Of a DNA stretch of 64,000 nucleotides, positions 35,225 through 43,994 are shown piece by piece (the stretch's first letter is position 1; the number at the start of each line of letters is the position of its first letter). The position numbers and the translations under genes are program-made. Location: NCBI RefSeq assembly GCF_947387555.1, contig NZ_CANDNZ010000002.1, positions 979,979 to 1,043,978 on the forward strand, in the 5' to 3' direction. The DNA is from Thalassomonas sp. RHCl1 (GTDB lineage: Bacteria > Pseudomonadota > Gammaproteobacteria > Enterobacterales > Alteromonadaceae). Below the pieces are notes generated by a model. The model had not been told where the DNA came from, ran no database searches, and worked only from the letters and a program-made list of their open reading frames with translations.

Positions 35225-35468
35225 CCCCTTACGATAAGTGATAACATCCAGATATCAAACGTTTAATTTTACGCCTTACCTTCTGGCTTAAGAAGCAACC
35301 ACCTCATCCCCTGCCCGGGCTTAATTCTGTCCGCTCAGGGGAAAGGCAGTACCGGTATTCCCGGGCAGCATTCGCAGTTATTTCAACTATAATTTCATCA
35401 AAGCTGCAAGGCGTCAGCTTTGGATTTTAACCCCTCTCCCCTTGCAAACATTTGCCTTTTGGAGATGT

Positions 35469-36734
35469 ATGATGAAAGTACAAAATAAGCGCATCGTGAT
35501 CTGTTGTGATGGTACCTGGAATACCCCGGATAAACCCACCAATGTTGTCAAGATCGTTCGCTCTCTCACCCCCTATGGCAAGGATGGCAAAAACCAGGTG
35601 GTTTTTTATGATCAGGGCGTGGGCACCTACAATGCCTCAGATCGCATGATGGGCATATTCGGTAAAGGTATCGGGCAAAACATTATCGATGCCTATCGTT
35701 TTATCGCCCACAACTATCAGGAAGGAGATGATATCTACTGCTTTGGCTTCAGTCGCGGCGCCTATACCGTCAGGGCCCTTGGCGGTATGCTGCATACGGT
35801 TGGTTTATTACCTAAAGACGAGCTGCATACCCTGCCCCAGGCCTATAAGTATTACCGCACCCCACCCCACAAACGTGAATACCAGCGCTATTCCCACTAT
35901 CCCAAGCCGGAAATAGCCGTTATGGCGGTATGGGATACGGTCGGGGCCTTAGGCGTACCTATTCCTCTACTGGGACAATTAACCAAACCCTGGGTAGGAT
36001 TTTTTGACACCCGGTTGACGCCGGAAATCAAGCACGCCTACCAGGCGCTGGCCATCGATGAAAAAAGGCCCCCCTTCAAACCGGCTTTGTGGACCGGAAG
36101 CAGCCACCCGGGACAAACGATTGAACAGGTATGGTTTGCCGGCTGCCATAGTGATATTGGCGGCGGCTATGATGAGTCCAGTTTATCGGATATCAGCTTG
36201 TTGTGGATGATCCAGAAAGTCGCCTCGTTAGGACTGGATTTTGATCAAAGCTATCTCAAAGACAAATCAAAAGTTGATGCCAATGTCTGTGGGCGCATGC
36301 ATGACTCCTATAGCCTGCCTTACCGGTTAATGGAACGCCTCGGCGGCAAAGCTGAAATCCGCTCCCTCGAAGGAGAGCTTGATTACCCCGCCATTAATGT
36401 CTCTATTCATGAAAGCGTGCTTGAGCGGCTCAAAAAAGTCGATGACTACCAGCCGGAAAATCTGCATGAAAGCTGGTCTTTTGCCCGCAGCGACGAAAGG
36501 CGGCACTTCTCCCGCATCATCACCAGCCAGCTCACCGGGGAAATCCAGATAGATCAGCAGCAAACCCCTTGCAAGATATTGGATTATTCTCCTTTAGGCG
36601 GCGCCCGGGTGCAATGCGACAATGAATTGGATAAGCTGGAGAAGATCACCATAAGCTCGGCAAAATTTGCCAAAACCCTGGCGACCTGCGCCTGGAAAAA
36701 AGACAATATCTACGGTCTGAATTTCGCAGCATAA
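35469..36734 (+). CDS. DUF2235 (Tle1-like) alpha/beta-hydrolase fused to PilZ domain
   Basis: 421 residues from the ATG at 35469; the next Met codon at 35472 is equally placed after GGAG. Residues 7-300 form the DUF2235 hydrolase: RIVICCDGTWNTP, the nucleophile elbow CFGFSRGAYTVRA (Ser at about 95), VWDTVGALGVP and GCHSDIGGGYDES. This family includes the T6SS phospholipase effectors Tle1. The last 78 residues hold a PilZ domain with RHFSR (RxxxR) and DYSPLGG (DxSxxG), the c-di-GMP-binding pair. The fusion suggests a hydrolase controlled by c-di-GMP. It has no signal peptide. The T6SS locus begins about 5 kb downstream. Confidence 0.82.
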   Translation: MMKVQNKRIVICCDGTWNTPDKPTNVVKIVRSLTPYGKDGKNQVVFYDQGVGTYNASDRMMGIFGKGIGQNIIDAYRFIAHNYQEGDDIYCFGFSRGAYTVRALGGMLHTVGLLPKDELHTLPQAYKYYRTPPHKREYQRYSHYPKPEIAVMAVWDTVGALGVPIPLLGQLTKPWVGFFDTRLTPEIKHAYQALAIDEKRPPFKPALWTGSSHPGQTIEQVWFAGCHSDIGGGYDESSLSDISLLWMIQKVASLGLDFDQSYLKDKSKVDANVCGRMHDSYSLPYRLMERLGGKAEIRSLEGELDYPAINVSIHESVLERLKKVDDYQPENLHESWSFARSDERRHFSRIITSQLTGEIQIDQQQTPCKILDYSPLGGARVQCDNELDKLEKITISSAKFAKTLATCAWKKDNIYGLNFAA

Positions 36735-36885
36735 CTGGCGATATGTTTTGCGAAATTCTAAGCAAAAATTGACCTGTGCTTTAATAACAGCATTTGCAAG
36801 ATAAGTCGCTTAACGCTTTATCCCGCTGGGGGCCAATAACAAATCCCCCCTGTCAAAATGCCCACGGACGGGACAAAGTTGACAA

Positions 36886-36917
36886 CGCAAGCGCCGCAAC
36901 CACAGGCGACGCTTGCG
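36886..36917 (-). terminator. Hairpin after the MCP gene
   Basis: CGCAAGCG and CGCTTGCG are exact complements close to the stop of the minus-strand MCP gene. No strong T run follows. Confidence 0.4.
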
Positions 36918-36926
36918 CAAACCGGC

Positions 36927-37826
36927 TTACTTGGTCATTAACTGCTTAACAAGTTCCTGTCCCAGCTCGGCATTTTCAGCAGAGCCGTCAAGGGCGTTGC
37001 GGGTATCCTCAATAAGTTGTCGCATATTTTCTTTAATGGTTTCCGAGTCGCTTAGCTGATGTTGTACCTGGGCAATGGTAGACTCCACCAGGCTAGAGCT
37101 TGACGTCGACAAGGCCACTAAGGATTGCAGGTTTTCCATGGTGGTACCGGCGATATCGACACTCGAATCAATAATGCCCGAGACCTGCTTTTGCTTATCA
37201 ATAATAGAAGAGGAAATATCCATGATGTTTTTCATTTCATTTTGGATCTGATCCGCCGACTGGTTGGCGGTATTGGCCAGGGAGCGCACTTCATCTGCCA
37301 CCACGGCAAAGCCCCGGCCATGCTCACCTGCACGGGCGGCTTCAATCGCCGCATTTAACGCCAGTAAATTGGTTTGATCAGCAATACCTTTAATGGACTC
37401 CACCAATTGGCCGATATTTTTATTGTTTTCATCCAGACTCACCAGTAATTCGGTAAACTCCCGAATATATTGTGCCGAGGTCATCACATTCTGACTAAGA
37501 TCTTCAAGCTGTTTAATACCCTGTTCAGAAGTTTCTGCGGTATCTTTTGCCGATTTGAAAGAATCGTGGGAGGTTTGTTCAATGCCTTCGGACTGTTCGA
37601 TAAAGGACTGGATCAGCTGATAGTTATCTTCAATCTCTGCCAGGCGGTTCGAGGAAGCCTGGTTGACCTTTTGCGCATTGTCGGTGATCTGCCGGGCAAT
37701 ATCCAAGGCGCCGCTTTGTTCAAGTTGCTCAACTAACTGCGCTTTGGCCATCAAATCGGCTAATTCATCTTTCGCGATCAAGGCCTGATCGGCGGGAATA
37801 TTATTACTGTTAAATAGATTAAACAT
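36927..37826 (-). CDS. Soluble methyl-accepting chemotaxis protein lacking a sensor domain
   Basis: 299 residues, no signal or membrane segment. Most of it is the coiled-coil signalling region with the highly conserved hairpin tip [20 protein letters not shown]. The N-terminal 60 residues are helical with no known sensor fold. It should work with CheA/CheW in the cytoplasm. It starts 29 bases after the NrtS-like gene, so the pair is probably cotranscribed, which hints at a nitrate or nitrite signal. Confidence 0.88.
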   Translation of the reverse strand: MFNLFNSNNIPADQALIAKDELADLMAKAQLVEQLEQSGALDIARQITDNAQKVNQASSNRLAEIEDNYQLIQSFIEQSEGIEQTSHDSFKSAKDTAETSEQGIKQLEDLSQNVMTSAQYIREFTELLVSLDENNKNIGQLVESIKGIADQTNLLALNAAIEAARAGEHGRGFAVVADEVRSLANTANQSADQIQNEMKNIMDISSSIIDKQKQVSGIIDSSVDIAGTTMENLQSLVALSTSSSSLVESTIAQVQHQLSDSETIKENMRQLIEDTRNALDGSAENAELGQELVKQLMTK

Positions 37827-37855
37827 TAGAAAGCCTTATAAGTTAATAAGTTGAG

Positions 37856-38110
37856 TTATTTATTTTCCAGATTCATCATAGTATCTACACTGGCATAGGT
37901 GGAGACGCAATAAGGAACACAGTAGGTCAGCAGGATTTGGATATAGTTGCCCAATGCCAACTGCCCTGAAAGGAAAACATCCAGTTGATTTATCATCACT
38001 AAGATAGTGCCGACAATTAATGCGACCTTTAAAGAACGTGTGATCACTTTGGCTCTCGTTGCCAGATGAAACCAATGTATGAAGCTACTGCCAGAAGTTT
38101 TCATAAACAT
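37856..38110 (-). CDS. nrtS: NrtS-like small nitrate/nitrite transport protein
   Basis: About 84 residues. Two membrane segments are seen (SLKVALIVGTILVMINQLD and IQILLTYCVPYCVSTYASV), and the VPYCVSTY block is typical of the small NrtS family proposed to carry nitrate or nitrite. The start is uncertain among ATG codons at 38110 and 38104 and a GTG at 38113. It lies upstream of the MCP gene and fits the nitrite respiration theme of the window. Confidence 0.78.
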   Translation of the reverse strand: MFMKTSGSSFIHWFHLATRAKVITRSLKVALIVGTILVMINQLDVFLSGQLALGNYIQILLTYCVPYCVSTYASVDTMMNLENK

Positions 38111-38113
38111 CAC

Positions 38114-38682
38114 ATTAAGTTAAAGTGAATATTCAGACCAAGGGAACCACGAGTATAGAGAAAAATATCTGTCGGCTCACCAAATAAATCACTGTTTCGT
38201 AAAAATATTATTTTCTTCCTCTGGATTGATAAAACCGATTGCCACGGTTTTTATCACTTTTTCATCACCTGCATATGCCGGATAACAGTGAACAAGTGCT
38301 GCAACATCACGATCAATAAAAGCCAGCGTCCCAATAATTTTAGCTGGTTTTCACTATCCGGGCAGAGCAAATCAGATTTGATTAGCTGATGGCGCAACAA
38401 AAGGGATAGAAACTGCGGTAGCTGGAAATAGCAGAGATCTGCTTTATCTAGCCAGTCTTTTGATGTTCATAGTGAAGCTTCTGCCAACAAGCACCTGGGG
38501 TAAAGGAAAAACACCGCGGACAAGCAAGTTGAAACCGGCACGGCTATGGCGTCTCAAACAGGGTTAACAAGGGAAATGCTGGCGCATAACCTTAAGTTAT
38601 GCGCCTAAAGAAGGTCAGCGCCAGAGGCTTCCTTACTCCGCCATCGCCAATAAAGCGACTCGTTAGAGCAATAAAACCTGAA
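38114..38682. other. Intergenic region with two hairpins
   Basis: About 570 bases with no gene. A hairpin of TGATAAAACCG and CGGTTTTTATCA lies at 38227-38256 and a perfect palindrome GGCGCATAAC-CTTAA-GTTATGCGCC at 38581-38605. Their roles are unknown; the second may end transcripts from the flavoprotein gene although no T run follows. Confidence 0.5.
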
Positions 38683-40287
38683 CTATTTCTCGCCGTTAAT
38701 GCTTAATGCCATGGCTTCTGCCACTTTTATGCCGTCAATGGCGGCTGACATGATGCCCCCGGCATAACCGGCTCCTTCTCCTGCGGGGAAAAGTCCGCGG
38801 GTGTTGAGGCTCTGCAAGCTGTCGTCACGTTTAATACAAATAGGGGACGAAGTCCGGGTTTCCACGCCGGTCAGGGTCGCTTCATCCATGGCAAAACCTT
38901 TGATCTTACGGTTAAAGGCAGGTAAAGCTTCACGGATGGCCTCAATACAATAATCAGGTAAAACGTCCGACAGGTCCGTTAACTTGATACCGGGTTTATA
39001 GGAAGGCTCAACCTCCCCTAAAGCCTCGGACGATTTGCCTTTAAGGAAATCCCCCACCAACTGCGCCGGCGCGTCATAATTTTCACCGCCAAGCTTAAAG
39101 GCAGCGCTTTCCAGTTTACGCTGAAAGTCTATACCCGCCAGCGGGTGACCCGGATAATCGGAAGGGTCAATACCGACAACGATGGCGCTGTTGGCGTTCA
39201 TTTCATTACGGGAATACTGGCTCATGCCGTTGGTGACCACGCGGTTTTCTTCCGATGTCGCCGCAACAACCGTGCCCCCCGGACACATACAGAAACTATA
39301 CACTGAGCGGCCATTGTTACAGTGATGGACCAGCTTATAATCAGCGGCCCCTAAAGTAGGGTGACCGGCAAATTCACCATAATAATTCTTATCTATCAGG
39401 GATTGCTTGTGCTCCACCCGAAAACCCACAGAAAACGGTTTAGCTTCAACATAAACCCCTTTGTTGTGGATCATCTGAAAGGTATCACGGGCGCTATGCC
39501 CTATGGCCAGGGCAATATGTTTTGACTTTATTTGTGAGCCGTCCGCCAACGTCAGGCCGGTTACCTGGCCATCTTCCAGGTGCAGATCATCCACCCGGGC
39601 GCCGAAACGGATTTCACCGCCGAGGGCGATAATTTTGGCACGCATTTTTTCCACCATGGACACCAGTTTAAAGGTACCGATATGGGGCTTGCTGACGTAG
39701 AGAATTTCTGCGGGCGCGCCGGCATCAACAAATTCATTTAACACTTTGCGGCTGTAGTGTTTCTTATCTTTGATTTGCGTTGATAACTTACCGTCAGAGA
39801 AAGTACCGGCTCCGCCTTCGCCGTACTGTACGTTGGACTCGGTATTCAGCTGCTTCTTGCGCCAGAAACCAAAAGTATCTTTGGTGCGCTCACGCACTTC
39901 TTTACCCCGATCGAGAATAATAGGTTTATAACCCATTTCCGCTAAAATCAGGCCAACAAAAATACCACAGGGGCCAAAACCCACCACCACAGGACGTTCT
40001 TGCAGATCTTCGCTTGCCTGTGCGACAAACTTATACGCCATATCCGGTGTTTTTCTGATGTTCGGATCCCGGTCAAACTTTGCCAGCAATTCATCGTCAA
40101 TCGTGGTTTCCACATCCAGGGTATACATCAGGAAAATCGATTTTTTATTCCTGGCATCTATCCCACGGCGAAAAACTGTGGTCTTGACCAGTTGCTCCGG
40201 GCTGATTTTCAGGCAGGATAAAACCTGGGCATCCAGTGCTTCCTGGCTATGCTCTAAGGGTAATTTGATGTTCGATATTCGTATCAT
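38683..40287 (-). CDS. FAD-dependent oxidoreductase (NAD(FAD)-utilising dehydrogenase family)
   Basis: 534 residues. After an N-terminal domain of about 95 residues, the FAD-binding part shows RPVVVGFGPCGIFVGLILAEMGYKPIILDRG, then YGEGGAGTFSDGKLSTQ and a C-terminal GLFPAGEGAGYAGGIMSAA. This is a conserved bacterial flavoprotein family related to geranylgeranyl-reductase-like enzymes with no settled substrate. Length and motifs are complete. Confidence 0.85.
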   Translation of the reverse strand: MIRISNIKLPLEHSQEALDAQVLSCLKISPEQLVKTTVFRRGIDARNKKSIFLMYTLDVETTIDDELLAKFDRDPNIRKTPDMAYKFVAQASEDLQERPVVVGFGPCGIFVGLILAEMGYKPIILDRGKEVRERTKDTFGFWRKKQLNTESNVQYGEGGAGTFSDGKLSTQIKDKKHYSRKVLNEFVDAGAPAEILYVSKPHIGTFKLVSMVEKMRAKIIALGGEIRFGARVDDLHLEDGQVTGLTLADGSQIKSKHIALAIGHSARDTFQMIHNKGVYVEAKPFSVGFRVEHKQSLIDKNYYGEFAGHPTLGAADYKLVHHCNNGRSVYSFCMCPGGTVVAATSEENRVVTNGMSQYSRNEMNANSAIVVGIDPSDYPGHPLAGIDFQRKLESAAFKLGGENYDAPAQLVGDFLKGKSSEALGEVEPSYKPGIKLTDLSDVLPDYCIEAIREALPAFNRKIKGFAMDEATLTGVETRTSSPICIKRDDSLQSLNTRGLFPAGEGAGYAGGIMSAAIDGIKVAEAMALSINGEK

Positions 40288-40679
40288 CCGGGAATTCCAG
40301 TCATGTAAATCTTATCTTTGCTAAGCTGGACAGGCCTGTTTATCTCGGGCAATTTTTTACAGCTTAAGTCGTGCAGATCCACCCGGCGTATATTTTCGGC
40401 TAAGCTGATACTCAATGTCACACTTGTGTGCGACTTAGAGATAACTCAGGGCACACAGGACGGGCAAATAGCCGGCGAACAGGTTAACAGCGGGGATCCG
40501 GGGCGCATTCTACTGCAAAAGCGCCGTTTGCGGAAATACTTTTCACCCGGGTCTCGTATGCGGTCATGAATAATTTTATCATAGGCATTGAAATTACCCC
40601 GATAACGGGTATGATCTCGCCGCCTGAGCAGATAGTGGATAATTTGTCAGTTTAAACGGCGGAGTTGGCGGAGAAAATC
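40288..40679. other. Divergent intergenic region upstream of fdxA
   Basis: About 390 bases with no supported gene. It carries the promoters of the flavoprotein gene and fdxA. Confidence 0.5.
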
Positions 40680-41003
40680 ATGGCGTTTGTAGTAACAGAT
40701 AATTGTATAAAATGTAAATATACCGACTGTGTTGCGGTCTGCCCTGTGGATGCCTTTCACCAGGGGCCTAATTTTTTAGCCATCAATCCCAATGTCTGTA
40801 TCGATTGCGAGTTATGTGTACCGGAATGCCCCGCCGAAGCCATTTTCCAGGAAGAAGCCCTGCCACCGGGCCAGGAACAATTCTTAAAATTAAATGAAGA
40901 GCTGAGTGAGATCTGGCCGGTGATCACCGAAGTGATTCCTGCGCCTGAAGATGCCGACAAGTTCAACGGTATCGCCAATAAGTTGCCGCAACTGATGGTA
41001 TAA
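40680..41003 (+). CDS. fdxA: FdxA-type 7Fe-8S ferredoxin
   Basis: 107 residues, the usual FdxA length, from the ATG at 40680 with GGAG upstream. Cluster ligands lie in [18 protein letters not shown] and [16 protein letters not shown], the pattern of one 3Fe-4S and one 4Fe-4S cluster. It is a cytoplasmic low-potential electron carrier. The partner is unknown. Confidence 0.95.
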   Translation: MAFVVTDNCIKCKYTDCVAVCPVDAFHQGPNFLAINPNVCIDCELCVPECPAEAIFQEEALPPGQEQFLKLNEELSEIWPVITEVIPAPEDADKFNGIANKLPQLMV

Positions 41004-41358
41004 GTCCCTTGAGTTACTAAGCTAACCCTTCTACATTCTTGCGCCGGCGTCAACCCGAGCGTGTGTGCCAGGAGCATACCTTTTTCCGTTAATTACGCCA
41101 GAGTTTGTTCAAAAGCCAGGGGAAGAGCCTTTTCTCAGCCTTGATAAAAGACAGGGATAAAATGACGAAAATATAAGCTTGTTAGCAGCGTTATATAGCC
41201 CATATCGCTCTGGCCAGGCAAATCCGAAGGAAACTCAGGCATTAATCCGCTTATCCTTAAACGATAATGTCCGCCGATACCGCTCGACACCCGGGGAGAG
41301 CTCGCAAAGTGCCGATATTAGCAACAGGCTGCTGATAAGCAGCTGATGGTGCTTAGTA
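41004..41358. other. Intergenic region between convergent fdxA and DUF6484 gene
   Basis: About 355 bases with no gene. A short hairpin GCTGCT-GATA-AGCAGC lies near 41328-41343. Confidence 0.5.
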
Positions 41359-41865
41359 CTAATTTATCTGTACCGAACCGCCCTTGATACGATTGGCAAA
41401 TTGCGCCCGGCTTAACAGATTGGTACCGCTCACCAAAATTTTGCCATTTTTTTTCAAGGTGATGCTTGCCTCACCGCATTTTAATACCAATTCATTTTTT
41501 GCCGTTAAGACCAGCCGCTTATCGTCAAGCTTTAATTCGAGCGGTTTATGCTGCTCCTTTGACTCCTCACTTGGCTCTGTGCTTAGTTCCTCACCTGATG
41601 CTTCACTTAGTTCAGGACGAGAAAATTCAAGCAAAGGCCCAATAATCACCGGTTTGAGTGGATCGCCGCCGGTAAACAGCAATGCCAGTTTCTTTCCCAA
41701 ATGCTGATGTTCAAGCAGTACGGTGGTTTGGGCAATAACCGGCTCCTCGGTGGGATTTTCACCATAAACGACCAAAGGTTTATCATCAGAAAAGCCCACC
41801 AATACACCGATAACAACACCGTGTAAGGCTTGTCTCTGCCCTTTTTTATTGATCAGCTGTTGCAT
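41359..41865 (-). CDS. DUF6484-domain protein next to VgrG
   Basis: 168 residues from the ATG at 41865, chosen for the strong AAGGAGG before it; a longer frame to 41970 overlaps vgrG. The N-terminal half (GVVIGVLVGFSDDKPLVVYGENPTEEPVIAQTTV) matches DUF6484, found beside T6SS spike genes. The C-terminal half has short beta repeats (LVLTAKNELVLKCGEASITLKKNGKILV) like the VgrG spike. It starts 31 bases after the vgrG stop and could extend or adapt the spike. No PAAR domain was found in the window. Confidence 0.75.
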   Translation of the reverse strand: MQQLINKKGQRQALHGVVIGVLVGFSDDKPLVVYGENPTEEPVIAQTTVLLEHQHLGKKLALLFTGGDPLKPVIIGPLLEFSRPELSEASGEELSTEPSEESKEQHKPLELKLDDKRLVLTAKNELVLKCGEASITLKKNGKILVSGTNLLSRAQFANRIKGGSVQIN

Positions 41866-41896
41866 TTTTACCTCCTTAAGTACGGCTACAGGCCGG

Positions 41897-43945
41897 TTAG
41901 TTTTGGGTAATTTTAGCCCCTTTGATGACAACATTGCCGCCGGCCTTAATATTGACTTTACCGCTGGCATCCAGGGTAATATTCTTGCCCTTCACCGTGA
42001 TATCGCCATTTTTTTTCATTACCACTTTTGCATCGCCGGTAACCAGGGTAATTTCATCGCCGGCAGAGATGACAATTTTTTTCTCAACCTGCTGCAGGTA
42101 ATCTTTGCCGATACTGATCTTATGGCTTTTTTCATAATTTTCAATCACTTCACCAGATACCGTCACAGACTTATCCTTATCCACGCTTTCCATCAAATTT
42201 TTACCTACGGTTAAGGTTCGGTTGGCGCCTATGGTAATGGTTTCATTTTTGTCGATATTTTCATTATTGTCTTTCGCTACGCTTAAACTGCGATTTTCCC
42301 CGATACTGACACTTTCATTTTTTGCCACCGATTCGCTGCGGTTATTGCCTATGGCAATAGTTTCATCGTTGCCGACACTTTCACTGCGATCATGACCTAT
42401 GGTAACCGTTTCATCATGGTCAATATTCTTTTCCATGTCATGCTGGCCATGCAGTAAAATAAGCTCGCTGTCTTTACTGTCATCAAACATCAAAGTGTTG
42501 TCGCCGCTGCCTTTGGGGGTACTGCGGGATTTTAAACCGCTCACCATCGCCTTTGCCGGCAGGGAATTCGGACTTTTATTTTGACCGTTATAGACCCTGC
42601 CGGTAATAATCGGCCGGTCGGGATCTCCGCCGAGAAATTCAACGATCACTTCCTCGCCGATGCGGGGAATGTCGATACCGCCAAAGCCACTGCCGGCATG
42701 TACCTGGGATACCCGGATCCAGCAAGAGCTGTTCTCGTCACTGGCTCCCTGACGATCCCAGTGAAATTGCACTTTTACCCGCCCCAATTCGTCGGTCCAG
42801 ATCTCTTCACCGCTTTTCCCCACCACCACAGCCGTTTGCGGGCCATACATGATAGGTTTTTTCAGCTTGATATCCGGGCGAAAAGTCGTATCAGCCGGGA
42901 TCGCCGTAAACTGGCAGCGATAAACATCTTGCCCTTCATCAGCGCTGTCGGCCTTAAAATCATCATTTTCTATGGCTAAGGTCGCAGAGGCCACAAGGTA
43001 ATCGCGGTTTTGCTGCTCCCTGAAATACTCGGTTAAGTTAAAAACACTGCCGGCAGTAAGCAGCCTGTGGTTACTGGCCCCGGATACGGTTTCAAAACGC
43101 TTGTTTTCACTTTCCATCAGCAACCGGGTATAGTTATCCCCCAGAGATCTCTGCTGGTATTTCCCCGGATACCGAAAACGTTCAAATGCCGATAATGACG
43201 GCAAAACCGGATCACTGGCCAGGGTTTCGAGGTTTTTTGCCGGCGAGTGATAGTCATAGTCGGTTCTTCTGATCCCGCCGCTGCACACTTTTTTATGTTG
43301 CTGCCATTGCTCTATGAAGGCACTTTGTCGCTGCTGACGGCGATATTCGCTTGCCCGGTAATGGATATCGCCTATTTTCTCCAGCGAGCTGTTCTCGTCC
43401 ACCAGCACCAGGATATGGTTATTTTCACTGTGTTTAAAAAAATAAAAGATCCCTTCCTGCGCCAGCAAGCGCGAGATAAAATCAAAATCGCTTTCATTAA
43501 ACTGCACCACATAATCTTTGGCGGGATATGAACCACTCAAGTGATCTTCAACATCAGAAAAGCCCAGTTCATCAAACACCGTTTTAATAATTTGCGGATA
43601 ACTTTGCTTTTGGAAAATGCGGCAATTTTCACTTAAATTCAGCAGCCATAGCCAGGGACGAATTTCGGCAAAATACCTGAACTGATCGGCATACGGCTCC
43701 ATTTGATAAAATTCAGTGACATAACCATTGATATAACGCGGACTGCCCTCGGCGGTGGCAATCGAAACGGTAACACTTTTTGCCAGCAAGTCATCACTGT
43801 TGATGCAGTTATCTTCACTGAAAAGTTCTAATTTGTAATGGAAAGGGGCGGCTAAGGCCTCAACGCCCTGCAACTTATATAATAAAAGTTTATCGGCCGC
43901 CAACGGGGTGCTGATGGCAAACTGTCGCTTGCTTTGAGTCGCCAA
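41897..43945 (-). CDS. vgrG: VgrG/TssI T6SS spike protein
   Basis: 682 residues. The gp27-like base (about 1-380) has YVVQFNESDFDFISRLLAQEGIFYFF, followed by the OB-fold region (VQFHWDRQGASDENSSCWIRVSQ) and a long gp5-like beta-helix with repeats of the DRSESVGNDE/NRSESVAKNE type. It ends in VNIKAGGNVVIKGAKI without an added effector domain. It forms the trimeric tip of the Hcp tube. It is opposite to the main tss operon. Confidence 0.95.
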   Translation of the reverse strand: MATQSKRQFAISTPLAADKLLLYKLQGVEALAAPFHYKLELFSEDNCINSDDLLAKSVTVSIATAEGSPRYINGYVTEFYQMEPYADQFRYFAEIRPWLWLLNLSENCRIFQKQSYPQIIKTVFDELGFSDVEDHLSGSYPAKDYVVQFNESDFDFISRLLAQEGIFYFFKHSENNHILVLVDENSSLEKIGDIHYRASEYRRQQRQSAFIEQWQQHKKVCSGGIRRTDYDYHSPAKNLETLASDPVLPSLSAFERFRYPGKYQQRSLGDNYTRLLMESENKRFETVSGASNHRLLTAGSVFNLTEYFREQQNRDYLVASATLAIENDDFKADSADEGQDVYRCQFTAIPADTTFRPDIKLKKPIMYGPQTAVVVGKSGEEIWTDELGRVKVQFHWDRQGASDENSSCWIRVSQVHAGSGFGGIDIPRIGEEVIVEFLGGDPDRPIITGRVYNGQNKSPNSLPAKAMVSGLKSRSTPKGSGDNTLMFDDSKDSELILLHGQHDMEKNIDHDETVTIGHDRSESVGNDETIAIGNNRSESVAKNESVSIGENRSLSVAKDNNENIDKNETITIGANRTLTVGKNLMESVDKDKSVTVSGEVIENYEKSHKISIGKDYLQQVEKKIVISAGDEITLVTGDAKVVMKKNGDITVKGKNITLDASGKVNIKAGGNVVIKGAKITQN

Positions 43946-43994
43946 AATACTGTCCTTTATTTACAGTAGGCTTAAAACCCGGGAGATCTCTGTG

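Noticed and set aside
38581..38605. Perfect palindrome with GCATAAC/GTTATGC arms resembling attC cores
   Set aside because: The loop is only five bases, there is no inner L arm structure and no cassette-like gene next to it; kept only as a hairpin.
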